In this document: piece after piece, positions 23,155 through 35,502 of the stretch | Numbering within the stretch: the first letter of the stretch is position 1 | Layout: every line of letters starts with the position of its first letter | Source of the DNA: Undaria pinnatifida | Lineage: Eukaryota; Sar; Phaeophyceae; Laminariales; Alariaceae | DNA length: 64,000 nucleotides | Assembly: GCA_012845835.1 (NCBI GenBank) | Contig: JABAKD010000029.1 | Coordinates: forward strand, 4,924,000-4,987,999 | Reading direction: 5' to 3' | Translations under genes and position numbers: made by a program | Notes under the pieces: model-generated | Seen by the model: only the letters and a program-made list of their open reading frames with translations | Told to the model about the DNA's origin: nothing | The model's database searches: none

Positions 23155-23446
23155 AGTATATATATGCGTGATACACTGATGCATTCGTTCCACGGCCATC
23201 AGATTCTGCCCCCTCTAAAACAGGTTTTGTTGTTTCCCTTCATGGATTGATTAACATCACCCTGTTGACCCCGATAGAATGTAGATCTAAGTAAGCCGCC
23301 GGCCTATACCCATAACAAGGACGCACACCCAGGCCTACGCGCGTTCGAAATATTTAACACAGCTTGCAAATATGAGTTTGGACGACATATTCAATGTCAC
23401 AGCTGGAGTTCATGCATTTTTTTTCAAGTATTTTTTATGTAAATAA
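23155..23446 (+). repeat. C-rich repeat (type M1), copy c, divergent 3' half
   Basis: Only the last third of M1 is present: gatacactgatgcattcgtt, catcagattctgccccctct, ctgttgaccccgatag and cacagcttgcaaatatg. The terminal frame (23372-23446) reads MSLDDIFNVTAGVHAFFFKY and ends LCK. It differs from the other copies mostly by conservative or synonymous changes. Confidence 0.75.
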
Positions 23447-23515
23447 ACACTTGGGTACGGTGGACTGTATAGTACAACATTACCGCTCCACTGTCTAACG
23501 CTGGTAATGGTGTTA

Positions 23516-23863
23516 TTATGTTAAAATATCAAAGAGGAATGTATCCGCTTCTGCCAGTTCTCCGGTTTTATCCAGGATGCGGTTAACTTGTTTAAACCGG
23601 CGATAAACAACGCGGTAATTTTTGTCAAAATCGTCTACTCGTACACGCCTTCTGGGATTGGAAAAGTACGTTTGACCCGGACAATGCTTCGGAATGCGCC
23701 CCGTTCTAGGTACAGCAAGCACGAAGTATGTGACGAATACTAACGCGGATTTCCGCAGCAATACCTGAGGGTCGGGCGGACAACGAGAACGAGAGAGAGC
23801 GTTACGATTATTCCGGCGAAATCTTTGCATAGAGGTATCGTCAGGCTTTTGCACGGCCCGCAT
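23516..23863 (-). CDS. unrecognised 115-residue reading frame
   Basis: The frame is hydrophilic and basic in its second half (RRRVRVDDFDKNYRVVYRRF, then KQVNRILDKTGELAEADTFL) and reads better than most frames in the window. I cannot assign a family. It lies between two C-rich repeat copies, with no neighbouring gene to give context. It could be a transposon fragment or chance. Confidence 0.2.
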   Translation of the reverse strand: MRAVQKPDDTSMQRFRRNNRNALSRSRCPPDPQVLLRKSALVFVTYFVLAVPRTGRIPKHCPGQTYFSNPRRRVRVDDFDKNYRVVYRRFKQVNRILDKTGELAEADTFLFDILT

Positions 23864-24005
23864 TGTTGAGAGGACTATGTTGCATATTTTACCCAGATAG
23901 TGTTATCGCACGCGCAGCAAAACATTCTGTGTAACTTCATCGTCTGGAGTGTGACCCAATGTGCCGGCCAAGATATGTTTCACCCACCTATCACCGTACA
24001 TATGT

Positions 24006-24362
24006 ATAGTATACATATCCACTAAACCCTGGCCCCCATGCCCTTGAAAACTCCGCCCTCCCCTCACCGTTTATACGACTTGCAGGATACACTTGATAAA
24101 ATGATGCATTTCTTTCTACAGCTGTCAGATTTTGTCCCCCTAAGAAACGGGTTTTACAGTTTCCGCGCACAGACTGACTAATATCACCCTGTTGACCCTG
24201 ATAAGCTACGCATTACAGTTCCAAGGGGAATCGCCGACCTATCTCCTTCATGAGGGCACCCAACCCGTGATACGCGCGATCGGAGTACCGCACTCAGTTT
24301 ACAAAGAGGAGTTTCGAAAACACTTTCTATCTCACAGCTAGCTGGAGTTTATTTGTATATTA
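24006..24362 (+). repeat. C-rich repeat (type M1), copy d
   Basis: The 3' portion of M1 is recognisable: cttgcaggatacacttgata, ctgtcagattttgtccccct, gcgcacagactgactaa and gcgcgatcggagtaccgcac. The terminal frame has decayed: ATG is replaced by agg, and extra bases sit inside cacagctagctggagt. Confidence 0.75.
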
Positions 24363-24884
24363 TATATGCTTGGTGCCATTTATGTGATTCCTCAATGCAT
24401 GCTCGGTAGCGTTTTCGGAGAGGAACCTGATAGACTATGTATGAAGAAACCACCACGCTCTCGCCACGGTGGCAGCAAATGTTGCGCAACTTGGGCCGCC
24501 CTTACGCTCTACAAAAAACTACGCCAAGTTTGGCGGCTCTCACTCATTTTCCCTTATAGCACGCCAGGCGCCAGCTCCTTTGCTTTGTCTCACGGTATTG
24601 GCCTTGACATTTAAAACTTCTAAAAACGAGGAGGGAAACGACGAAATTCGTGGCTTGAAGAAAAACACGGTGGTCCAGGAAGATGGGTGGACATGTTTGA
24701 TGTCAATATGGGCCGAAACCTAGGTACCGTTTGTAAGATTATTAGTTACTCAGCGCTAACCCGCTATATAGCAAGCAGGTATTCATGTGAGGCGATACCC
24801 CGGACATTACATGTAGAGAGCACCGCGGATAGCAAGTACGCGCAATAATAGATAAATCCGGCATTTTTTTAAAGGTAATGCAAA
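24363..24884. other. unassigned DNA
   Basis: Nothing recognisable was found. Confidence 0.3.
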
Positions 24885-25164
24885 AGAAGCTTCGAAGGCG
24901 TACGAGCGTGCACCGGTAACACTTCGCGGGGAAATTGAAGTTTCGAGGCATCAATGTTGGGACTCCAGTCATGAAAAATAATATGCCTCCATGCAAGCCC
25001 ATTCACGGGAAATAATACAGTAAAGAAAGAAGCTTCGAAGGCGTACGAGCGTGCACCGGTAACACTTCGCGGGGAAATTGAAGTTTCGAGGCATCAATGT
25101 TGGGACTCCAGTCATGAAAAATAATATGCCTCCATCCAAGCCCATTCACGGGAAATAATACAGT
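24885..25164 (+). repeat. recent 2 x 143-bp tandem duplication
   Basis: The unit starts agaagcttcgaaggcgtacg at 24885 and 25028. The two copies are essentially identical, with one mismatch noted by eye (cctccatgc versus cctccatcc). Confidence 0.9.
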
Positions 25165-26807
25165 GGTACAGAAATGGGGCGGTTTCGAAGTGGCTTCTTC
25201 TCGATCACAGGTGGGAAAACTGATTGCTGCATCAGACTAATTCCTCACGGCTGTCTGTAGCAATTTTCGCCGCAGAATTTGTTGGATTGTCGCGAAATCG
25301 ATAGTAGTGGTATTTTTCTTCATCGGCGGTGAAAAAATACTAATTTATTGGCATCGCACGTAAGGAAGGTTCGTCGCCCCAAGTCCCCAATGCTTTGCGT
25401 TTTCGATCCCAGGGCTTCGCTTCGCTAATTTGCATGGACCAACAAAAGCATGTGGCACTTTATCAATTTCAGTGCGTGCGTTCGACGTAGCTTCTTGACA
25501 TATGCATCAACGCTTTCGACGCTTGGGTACCGCTCCGGGGCGCGGTTTCTGTTTAACAAGTAAGAATACCACGGTGTTTGAGGAATCTTCCATTCTTGGG
25601 CGGTCCTGTGGGGCGCGCAGGATTGTTTGGGTTGTCATATGGTGTGGCGTGGTGTTGGATCAGTTATATTCCCCGACTATGTGCGTGTGCGGGTTGTGAT
25701 GTGTTGGTGACTTCACGGCACGTTGCGGCGCGTTGAGGAGGCCGTCATACGGTGCGGTGCCGTGCGGTCAGCCTGCAAATAAATGAGCCGTACGATCAGC
25801 AAAAGACAAACAACTTGCAAAGCCATCCCAACTTGTGGACGCTCCCCCCGTCCTTCCACCCTATGCCCTTCTCTTCAAAAAGTTTAAATCTGCCTTTTGT
25901 TCCAATAAACCACACAATGTACTATCGTGGGTGTGGTATCATGCCTCCCGCGGTCCTCACTCGCTCGCCGTACGCTGATGTACGTCGAAAAAAGGCTCGG
26001 ACATGTTTGATAGCTTATTTTGGATATGGGCGGATCATGACATGAATACATTCTTTTACCGGGCCAGCTCAAACTCTGTCGGATTGCGTCAAAAACCCTC
26101 AACGCATCGACGTTCTCGACACTGCTCACGATACGCTCATTCGCAAGTTTGCTTGCGATCTAAGCCCATTTAGTTTACGTATATCCAAGAAATGCCGCCG
26201 TAAAGTTGGCATAATTTGCCACCTCGACATGTGCCTCTTTCGCGCATATGAACTTTGTTTCTCACTGCTCGTGGGTTGGCGTTGGAAATTCACGCGCTCG
26301 AGTTCCAGTCCTCTTTGTACGTAGGGTTAAATCTGACACAATGATACGCATCCACTGTTTCCGCCTAATACTCGTCCATGGTTGTATCTATCTATAGCCA
26401 TCTGGCACAGGTCACGGTGCCGTCGACGTCGGGTCAACAGCGCCATCATCACGTGGTCGCTGGGGTTAGCCGGCGCTTCGTCAAAGTCCCCACCCCCCTC
26501 TGCAAGACACTGTTTGGGAAGGGTGCTTCTTGGCTGGTGGGAGCCTTTAGTCACTCAACCGTCCTCTATCACAAACAGCCAGACATGAGGACGTACGCGC
26601 GAAGGTACTACACGAAACCTTGCTGCAAAGGCGCAGGCTGTCGTTAGTGAAGGAGATGTAGGATATGCAGTTTAGAAGAGTGCGGTGCTCCTAAGACGTG
26701 ATAGACCACAACATATGGATGAGCATCTGCACTTTCGTCAAGGTTGTTTATGTGGGGCAGTTTACACAACAGCAGTGACACGTACACCACATTTCATTGA
26801 TTGCGGC
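25165..26807. other. unassigned DNA
   Basis: Frames below 100 codons on both strands have no recognisable motif. Confidence 0.35.
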
Positions 26808-27140
26808 CCGGGCCGGCCTGTAAAATCTCGAGGGCCGCCTCATGGGCTCGACAGAGCGACCAATATACATCTTACATATCATGGGCCGACGCCTGGCCCG
26901 GCCCATCAAACTTTCACATGATGGGCCGCGGCCCAGCACGGCCCATCGAATTTTCAGGTGATGGGCATGAGACCGGCCCGACCCATCAAATTTCCACACA
27001 ATGGAAAGCAGCCCGGCCCGGCGCATCGAACTTACAAAACTCTCCGCCTGGCCCGGCCCGGTCCATCACATTTTCCATTATTTCATCCAGGCCCGGTCCG
27101 GCCGATGACAATTTCCAGATCGGCCCGGCCCGGCCCGTAC
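26808..27140 (+). repeat. degenerate GGCCCGGCCC tandem array
   Basis: Roughly eight diverged units of about 40 bp contain a GC-rich core (cctggcccggcccatc) followed by an AT-rich linker (aaattttcacatgatggg). The 151-residue frame over it is repetitive (Gly/Pro/Ala-rich) and is not considered a gene. Confidence 0.75.
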
Positions 27141-30100
27141 TTTTGACCAGTGGCATGCCCGGATTGTTTTCTCCATCCTATTTCCTAGATATTGCTGGCC
27201 CTCAAATGCTAATCAGACGTTTTCAGTCTGCTTTCTGGCACACATCGAGTAGTTGACTGGACCGCAAAACAACGTGATGAGGGCATGAACTCCTTGACCA
27301 AGCTTCTCCAGTCCCCAAATGGATGCGTGGCATCCTCGGTGGCATCGCAACGGCTCTATTCTAAGCCCGTCAAGCAGGTGTCAGCCCCAGCAATGCCCCA
27401 TCGACATTAGTAGCACGGTACCGAATGTTCTCCCAACTCACGCTTCCATAGACGACGGGATTGAAGTACGGGATTTTCCGGTGTCCGAGGGAAAGGTCTT
27501 CATTCGTCCACGTGGGAAGAATCTTGGACGACCCGATGGAGGACGAGACGCCACCACGCCCGCGCCAACAAGCAGGTCTCTATATGGGACTCACTACGTT
27601 GGGTACTCCCGCACGATATATTCAAGTTCATGACAATGAAACCGGGTTGACTCAACTCCCGCCGCTTCATGGATATCATAAACCATGACAACAGCAGGCC
27701 TGGGAAGTACGAAGGCATCCTTGACACGAGGAAAGCACCAGCCGTTGTCGGCAGGACTAAAATAAAAGCTGATTGACAAGAAATGATCTCTGCGTGGTAC
27801 GCACATGCGTCAAGAGAGGGCTCCCCGGGACAGAGCAGAGGCAGCCCTAGACCATGGCCGAATCAGAAAGCACGGTAACGTTGATTCAAGACTGGTGAGA
27901 GCATCATCGATAGGCCCTTGTACAGTTATTGTTCAGATTGTATTCAACGTTTGATTTTTCTAGATAACGTACTTTGCCTGTTTTTTGGCGTAGGGGGGGG
28001 TAAGGTTTAATAGAGAATAAAACTCCAAAACATTGTAACGTGACGTTCGTGCGACGGCATTCTGCTCCGTGCTTCATATACAGCTAAAGTGCCGCTCAAT
28101 GCTTTCGGACGAAAAAGCAAGGGTCTTACGAACATTATACCCCTCTACCACAACGGTTCTCAAATTGCCATCCTGAGTGGCTCATCACGGCACACAACGA
28201 GAACTTCTAAAACGGTTATATGCACGACACTTCTACTGCGGTTAACGCAAAACCTATAGTCAAGCGCGTAGCCATGCCAGCACCGGTAGCACATGTGTAA
28301 GCAACACCATCGACGGAAATTTGAGCACCGTCACAAAAAGCAGACCACAAAGAGAATTGAAAATATACGGTTCACGACCAATTTCTGTACATTCAGCAAG
28401 AAGAGTACTGTCGTCTTCTGTATCAATCAAGTACTACAATCGTCGTCACGGAAGATAGGCGAACAGAAGCGTGTCGTAACTTCATGCCCCCCACAGATAT
28501 GTCTACAACGACAATTTCCCGTCGACTGAATCCGGCAGGCGAGCCACCTACATAGCTGGTGCAGCAACCGGGGACACGCCCGCCAAACCTATAACCATCC
28601 ACGACACACAGAGTACAACCCCACACCTCGGAAGACGAGGTTCGATGCTCCGGATACAGCTAATAGTCCAAACGTTTCGTGCGAGATTCACCAATAGGTT
28701 TGGTGCAAGCTACAGTATGTCTCGCACGACATGTAACAAACTGCTAGGTGAGGCACTCTACGATTGAGGTGTGCAAGAACGATAGATTTTCTGAGTATCC
28801 CGATCACTCGAGAATCTCCGCGACTAACACCCGAGAACGGTGATGAGGAAATTAAAACTGTAGCCGATGAACAAGACCATAGCCTAGCCTACATATAATA
28901 TGTACGCCAGAACTAAATTGTACCAAATTTTGTCACCACCTTCTGACGATTTGGGGTAAGGAGCCCAGTCTTTCGAAAAATCGATTTTGGACCGAAACGT
29001 GCTACTAACTGTAGTAGTTGTATGATACAAAGCGTTAGGTAGTATGGTGAATCGTAAAGTCCATCATACCGAATCGCCCGCACGAACCTGCGATATCCCA
29101 GCCAGATTTGACCACAGAACCATCAAAGTAAAACGGCAATCCCAGTGCCAACTATCTCTATCTCCGTTTTGAGATGGACCCAAAAATGCAACTGTAGACA
29201 GGAGGGAAAAATCTAGCAAACGAGGGTTTAACGCTGGTAAAATCGTTTTCACGTTACAAAAAGCTCACCGCGCGACAAAATCAACCACTTGTTGCAAACC
29301 CTACACGACTACCAGCAGAACATCAACACAACGCTCCAGGACGAAAAAATATATAACGTTGGTACAATCAAATCGATTTATGGTAACCCTTCTGCTAGAT
29401 GACCGCCTCGGCTAAGGGAGGCGTACTGCGACCGGCCTGGCACCGTTTGGTCGAAGAATTTGTGATCGACCGACCTGTCGCCTTATCTTACCTGTTAAGC
29501 TGTCCGCTATCGTATTTGTGCCTCACTGTTTGGGTCGTTTTGCACTCAGGCTCTTTGGAATTTGGTCGCGTTGTTGATTTTATTCTCTCAAAATCCGTTT
29601 TAAAGGCCAAGTACGGAGCTCCCTAAAGAGATTGCTTCACATGTTACTGGGGAAACCCTGTCGCAACAAGTGTCAGACGCAAACTAGATCAAGAACGCCT
29701 CCGTATACTACGGTTTGTTGAGACGCTCAGCATGCATATTATGCTGTTCTTCCGACGAAAGTGTACAATTTCAACTTGCTCGTCCGCCCACGTCAAACTT
29801 CCGCAGAATATTAGAGATTAACGGTACACACAGGCCCTACTTGGTGGCTAAAAAAGCCCATTCTGGTGGATTTGCAGTTGCGGAAACCTCGATTTAGTAC
29901 AGCAGCACCGGACCCATGTGGGATATAAAAAATAAAGTGCTTCACCCGAGATGGCTCGAGGGTGTCGTGTCGAAACAAGTATCGAGATTTGGACGAGGGA
30001 TACAGGAGAAAAAGAAATGCTCAGGGGTAGCCTTGATCAGGGATGGTCGAACGCTCGCCGCATCAAAGATGTTGACGGCCAAACCAGTCCCTGATCAACC

Positions 30101-31599
30101 GGCTTGCTCAAGGGGAGGGCTCTACGAATAGCTCCCCAACATGAACGACAGACTAAAATGGGGGTATGGCTTACATCAAGGCTGCGGTACCCTAGGGGGA
30201 TGCCCGCAATTTTCACTACCGGGGGTCCATCAATCGCGCCAGAGACTCTGTACCTCCATGAAGAAAAACACACACACGTCGCCTGATCTGTTCGTCGAAG
30301 CGTAACAGATCATTCCATTTTGAATTTCTCTTAATGGAAACTTGACCTCCAGCAAGAAGAACTATATCCGCAGGGATCAGGGGGTCACTCCTGCGATTGA
30401 CCCCAAGGTACTCCAATTTAGGCCGAATGGGGGGGGGGGGGGCTCTACCTTGGCGTTGGTCGCTAGGAGAAAGACAACAGGCGGTTCAACGTTTCTTTCA
30501 CCATCACCAGAACGAACGCAGGCTCACCGCCAACGCCCAGCAAGGCAGGGCGCGCCATCTCCGCGAACGGGGAGTGGTTTCTTTTGTAACGTTGTGGGAG
30601 CATAATGAGTAGCGTTCCACAATCTTGGCAGGCAGGGATAACACGACAAACAGCCCCTCACACTAGGTCACGGTGAGGAGGATTGACGAGGCAGGCGCCC
30701 ACTCGCTGACGAAATGTAGAGCAACAAGACGTGCCCACTCCTCCATCCACGCGTCGATTAGTGATACTGTTGTGGCGGCGAAAGCAGTACAGCAAGTGCA
30801 AGCCAGGCATGGAATAGGAGGAGCGGAGGCGGACGTTGTGTTCACAACGCAATTTCAAACAATGAGACCAGAGAAGCAAGGGTAACGGAAAGGAGGAAGG
30901 TGTCAACGGCTTGCAGTTGTGATATTGGGTTACGGAGGCGGAGGGTGATACACAAGCCCGGTGATTTGAGCGCAGGCTGGCTCGCGGAGACAGAAATCTC
31001 GATATACGGATTTTCATCAGGCGGGGAGAGGAGAAAAATGTGTAGATTTATGAAGTGCGACTGAGGGGCATTGCCTCGCGGTCACGCGATAACCCCATTC
31101 GAAAGATATTTTAGAGTCTAATTTTAATGAGGAGCGTACGATGCGAGGAGGCCGAGGGCGGACGAGCATCGATTAGATGCTCTTCTGTGAGGGGTCATGT
31201 GTGCAGTTGTGGGCGTGTACCCCTGCTCACGAACAGAAACAAACGGACAAACAAAAGTTCCGAAAACTGCCACAGCGTGCCCATATTTACTGTTTAATAT
31301 TGAGGTTTGTCTGTCTTTCCCGCGTCTGTCCGTCTGTTCGCTTTGCTTGTGGCGTGCGACGCCTACACCGAACCGATTCGAGCGCGCTCGGGACTGATTA
31401 ACGCCCGCTATTTATGCTTAAAGTGTCGTACTGCTCGTGTCGAAAGCGGTGCCGAGATCGCAGAGCTAGGCCATGTAAAAATAACTATTACCAGTGGCAA
31501 TTGTCACTGAGATTTTATACTCAACCTCCGTGTTCTCTCTCAAGCGCCGAGTGCAGATTTGCACCTGCAACAAAACAAGCAACCCGCATTTACCACCTC
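27141..31599. other. unassigned DNA, no supported gene
   Basis: Over 4 kb holds only short, mostly overlapping frames. A perfect 11-bp inverted repeat, TTGATCAGGGA and TCCCTGATCAA, lies at about 30034-30100. A G-run occurs near 30430. I found no transposon ends, polymerase motifs or tandem repeats. Confidence 0.4.
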
Positions 31600-32680
31600 A
31601 TCACAACCACCCCCACCACCACCCCCACGACAACCACCCCCCCACCACCACCCCCACCACCATCCTCCACGAGCAGCAGAAGCTTATATTGCTCGTGGCG
31701 GCTGGTGTTTGTGGTGGTGTAGTGGTCTATGTGTGGTATGTTGGCTGTGAGCTTCGTGTTACTCGGTGCTTGCGAGCGATGATTGTGTGGCTTTTGCCTT
31801 GTGCACTCCTCCCTCGAGAAGAACGAGCACCAGTATCATATACAGCAGCACAAGCTTATATTGCTCGTGGCGGCTGGTGTTTGTGGTGGTGTAGTGGTCT
31901 CTGTGTGTTATGGTGGCTGTGAGCTTCGTGTTAGACCAAGGCTACGGTAGGGGGGGTACCCCCATTTTCACTGGTGTGTTTGAGCCACTCGCACGAGTAG
32001 CTCTGTACCCTACGGATGAAGATGGTTTAGGAACTTGGTTTGCCGCAGCTTAGATCACCTTTGCATTGCGGATTGACTACGTCAATGTAAAAAAAAAAGA
32101 AAACGTAAGATTGCATAGGAACAAAGGGGTTACTCGCGCGAGTGACCCCTAGCCACTGAAACAAAAGGCCCAAAAGGGGATCCCCCTACCGTAGCCTGGG
32201 TCGTTACTCGGCGCTTGCGAGCGATGATTGTGATGATTTTGCCTTGTGCACTCCTCTCTCGAGAATAACGAACACCAGTATCATATACATAAAATATATG
32301 CATGTTTGCACTGCTGCTGCTGTTGGACCGAAAAGACCAATTCCAGCACCTCACCACAACTATCCCCACCACCACCCCCACCACAACCACCCCCCCACCA
32401 CCACCATACCCACCACCATCAACCAAGAGCAGCAGAGAAGCTTATATTGCTCGTGGCGGCTGGTGTTTGTGGTGATGTAGCGGTCTATGTGTGTTATGTT
32501 GGCTGTGAGCTTCGTGTTACTTGGTGCTTGCGAGCGATGATTGTGTGGCTTTTGCCTTGTGCACTCCTCCCTCGAGAGGAACGAGCACCTGTACCATATA
32601 CATACTCGTATAATATGTACATATGGTGTGTATATTATTTATACATAGACTACATAAAAAAACAGTCAGTCATTTAGATC
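31600..32680 (+). repeat. 172-bp tandem repeat with (CCA)n tracts
   Basis: Three units start gcttatattgctcgtggcgg at 31682, 31854 and 32440. They continue through gagcttcgtgttactyggyg and tgccttgtgcactcctcyct to a catatacat end. A (CCA/CCC)n microsatellite precedes units 1 (31600-31670) and 3 (32360-32425). The second unit is split by the MITE at 31934-32202. The frames over it are by-products. Confidence 0.85.
31934..32202. mobile_element. MITE copy 1, 269 bp, 4-bp target duplication
   Basis: The ends are inverted repeats: left GACCAAGGCTACGGTAGGGG, right (reverse complement) GACCCAGGCTACGGTAGGGG. GTTA occurs immediately outside both ends (31930-31933 and 32203-32206). The uninterrupted target, cttcgtgttactcgg, is present in the sibling tandem unit near 31753, so the insertion boundary is directly demonstrated. 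It has no credible transposase frame and is therefore non-autonomous. Confidence 0.9.
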
Positions 32681-32844
32681 CCCGATCAATCATGCCCCGG
32701 ATACGGGGTTAACGTACACCCCCACGACCATTTTAATGGTTCGATGAGTCTCCCTCAGGGATAATGTGAAATGTATTTGTACGAACTAGACAGGCAATGA
32801 TTCTTAAACATCCTGCGCGCTAAAATGGATTTGAAGGATTCGGA

Positions 32845-33260
32845 ATGCTTGGTTGGCAAAAGGAAATGGAGAAAGGGGGGATTTGCCACCAGGAGCACTT
32901 TGCCAGCAAAAGAGTGGCAAAACATTTTCAAAAATGGCGCGTTGTTCCCGGCCCAGGTGGAAGACGCCCAGTCGCTGACAAGAACACATGTTCTATTTAC
33001 GCCATAGTCCATTTGAAAAACGGGAAAACATACGTGGGACGAACGATCAAGAGCCCGTACGTTAGATTCCAGGAACATATTTCCACAACAGACGCTCTAG
33101 GTTGAGAAATCAAGGCGGACCAAAACCAGTTTGTAGTCGTTCTCCTGGAAATAGTTCCTTGGTGTTTAGAGGGTGTAGAGAACTCGGGGACACGACTCCA
33201 TTGGCGGGAAAGAGAAAACTCAAGGATTAACCGATTGCACACACGCGTAAAAGGATACAA
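32845..33260 (+). pseudogene. GIY-YIG endonuclease domain of Penelope-like element
   Basis: Frame 1 contains SIYAIVHLKNGKTYVGRT, the GIY-(10)-YIG core with Gly changed to Ser. YVRFQEHI follows with the conserved Arg and His. After an in-frame TGA at 33103-33105 the same frame continues LLEIVPWCLEGV, then HWREREN, which carries the expected Glu, and INRLHTRVKGYN. The sequence before the core is more protein-like in frame 2 (KRKWRKGGFATRS, AKEWQNIFKNG), implying a frameshift near 32975. The domain would nick target DNA to prime reverse transcription in an active relative. Confidence 0.85.
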
Positions 33261-33927
33261 TACGCGTAGGGAAATCGCCAAGCCACAACTCCCGCGGATA
33301 CCAACACATGGCTTTGGGATTCGACGAGTCAGACGCTCTAGGCACAAATCGCGTATTACTAAGGTAACGCACAATTGGCGGGTGTTCCTGCCTAGGGACT
33401 GGCAGCGTAGGATGTATTACTTTGCCGGACTTATTAATAATAGAACACACTTGGAGGATTCGTACATGTTGCACTTGGCCCCCAGAAACCTGCTCCGCAT
33501 GATCAAGTACATAGGACAAAACGGCATTCCCGGTAACGTCCAAAAGGCTTTCAATGTACTCAGGAAACGCTACTTGAGCTCGTTCCCGACGCCTTCGGTC
33601 GACCCGGTGAAAGTACCTAAGTTAATCGTCATGGGATTCACTAGTGAGATTGCCAACGTAGCCCCCCTGCGCGGATTACTGATGCGGCCCAATATATTCA
33701 GTAGGATACCCCCTGTATTCGTTGGGTTTCGGGAGAGTATTACGGAAACAATTCCATAATTCAAGTATGGCCAGACCTTGGATTCTTTTTTCCTCAATGC
33801 CAGCGCCGTAGGACGCGACATCAACCAGGATTTTCAGTGTATTTGCGGGAATTCTAGATGGTCTAAGTACGCTGTATGTATCAAGGATGGTTCCTTTTGT
33901 GTATTAAAAACGGATGCAGTGCCTTAA
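33235..33927 (+). pseudogene. linker region of Penelope-like element with CXC motif
   Basis: Frame 1 continues from the endonuclease with WRVFLPRDWQRRMYYFAGLI, LAPRNLLRMIKYIGQNG and VPKLIVMGFTSEIANVAPLR to TAA 33757-33759. Beyond it the frame stays open to TAA 33925-33927, reading NQDFQCICGN and CIKDGSFCVLKTDA. The CIC pair is a possible zinc-binding motif. No separate domain is recognised. In-frame continuity across the stop shows that it was one polypeptide. Confidence 0.65.
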
Positions 33928-33934
33928 TTAAGCC

Positions 33935-34522
33935 TTGATTAAGCGGAAAGATGCTGAAGCCATACTTAAATTGCAGGCCGGGTTTAGGTTAGATTATGCG
34001 AAGGAGAAGCATACAGCCCCATTTTATGTGCAATTGGTCACCGCCATTGAGGAACATGTAGCCGACATCTGCAGCAACTTAGCAATCAACTACGTGGATA
34101 CTTTGGACTGGAGGAACGCGTTATTTTAAGAAATACGTAGGTGTTTAGAACACGCAGAAGATGCTGCTGAAACACGTCCAGTAACAGGCAACATCGACAT
34201 TTTGGCAGCCAGACAAGCATTCAAACAGGCGCATAAAAGTGTCGTTATCAACAAAGTGGACAAAGCAGCAAACTTCTTGAGCGTCATGTGCAAAGCCTGT
34301 AATGCGAGAGTAACCACAGCAGAGTTGAGTGGTCCAGGATATTCGCGAGTTGACAGTGATTTGTTCTCAAACCTCATGAAAAAAAATACGACGATGCATA
34401 TTACATATTTGCTGAAGGAACATTTACCGATCGATACCGATGGTCATGGTCAAAATCCAAGACACTCGAAATCCACACAAACACAAGTATGTCAAAAGGT
34501 CCTCTACGCAGATACCGGTTAG
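33935..34522 (+). pseudogene. N-terminal RT region of Penelope-like element
   Basis: Frame 2 has one in-frame TAA at 34127-34129. It reads RPVTGNIDILAARQAF and VVINKVDKAANFLSVMCKAC, matching the DKxx block that precedes the polymerase fingers in Penelope-like RTs. The tail continues YSRVDSDLFSNLMKK and THITYLLKE-like sequence. The track start at 33935 is a TTG, so no true start codon is implied. Confidence 0.7.
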
Positions 34523-34814
34523 ATATCCTATTATGCCCAAATTACACAAATCGATCCCAGCTTTCCGGGGTATCACAGCGTGTTGTGGCACAACCACAGA
34601 AGGCGTAGCTAAGATAATAAATGCAGTACTCGTTGGCATCAGACCAGTACTAGATGCCCTGTGGCGTGAAGAATGTATTTGTATCGGTTTGGTTGCAAAC
34701 AAGTGTTGGATTACGTCTAGTGGGGCTGAGATAATAAATAAATGTTATGAAAGATTTGGACCACAAAGCAGCGATGGCAAAAAACGGACTGCCTCACCAC
34801 CTGGAAACTTTTGA
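34440..34814 (+). pseudogene. RT fingers of Penelope-like element
   Basis: Frame 3 reads YPIMPKLHKSIPAFRGITA, the conserved PKxHK...R block. It continues CCGTTTEGVAKIINAVLVG and NKCWITSSGAEIINKCYERF, all in the order seen in Penelope-like RTs. Overlap with the next frame shows a +/-1 shift between 34747 and 34800. Confidence 0.85.
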
Positions 34815-35502
34815 TTTTGTAGCCATGTACACTAACATTCGGGTCAAATGTCTTAAACGTATCATGGGCGAGTTACTGGACTTGGTATTCACGTACCAAG
34901 AAGCAAAAGACGCTTCCAAATCGATGTACATCAAGCATGGGTTCAAAAATGATGAAAAGGAACCCAAGACCAACAAAATACACTGGTCTCTCAACACTCC
35001 TCCGGTAGAAACTAATGAAACGACCAACAACAAAAGGGAATTTACTGTTGGTCAAGCTAAACTGTGTGAATGGGCTAACTTCGTATTAGACGAAGGGTTT
35101 GTGCACTTTGCAGGAGCGGTATATAAGCAATCGTCGGGCATATTCATGGGCACTGCACCCGCACCCGATTTAGCGAACGATTTTGCGTTTAACATGAACT
35201 CAATTTCCTGAAAAAAAAATTAAAATAGACATTTTTTGCTCGATACGAGGAACAACATTAAACCTCTTTACCCTTTAGAGTTTATTCAACAGTACGGTAG
35301 TAACACCAAGAGATTCATAGATGACATACTTACGGTAGCACCAGGCTTACCAAGTAGGAAAGGCCCTACATTTGAACAAATTATCAAGCGGGAAGGAGGG
35401 GAGGGGGGGGTGTATGGTGGAAGAATGTATCCAAAACACCACCTGGATGACGAGGGTGAGCAGGTTGCGGCACCACATGGAGACACTGAAGCAGTACCGT
35501 AG
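34747..35502 (+). pseudogene. RT palm of Penelope-like element
   Basis: Frame 1 begins LPHHLETFDFVAMYTNI, with the first catalytic Asp at 34813-34815. It continues GQAKLCEWANFVLDEGFVHF and QSSGIFMGTAPAPDLANDF (the MGT.xAPxLAN block). After two stops near 35210-35225 it resumes with NTKRFIDDILTV. FIDD (35314-35325) is the second catalytic box, usually YxDD. A G-rich run at 35390-35410 then disrupts the frame. Confidence 0.9.

Noticed and set aside
30034..30100. Perfect 11-bp inverted repeat TTGATCAGGGA/TCCCTGATCAA
   Set aside because: No target duplication, no recurrence in the window and no adjacent element. Chance is plausible.
32735..32775. Hammerhead-ribozyme-like string (cgatgag, small hairpin, gaaa) just upstream of the Penelope-like element
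   Set aside because: Two positions of the CUGANGA core differ and the sequences that should form stem III do not pair. I do not call a ribozyme.
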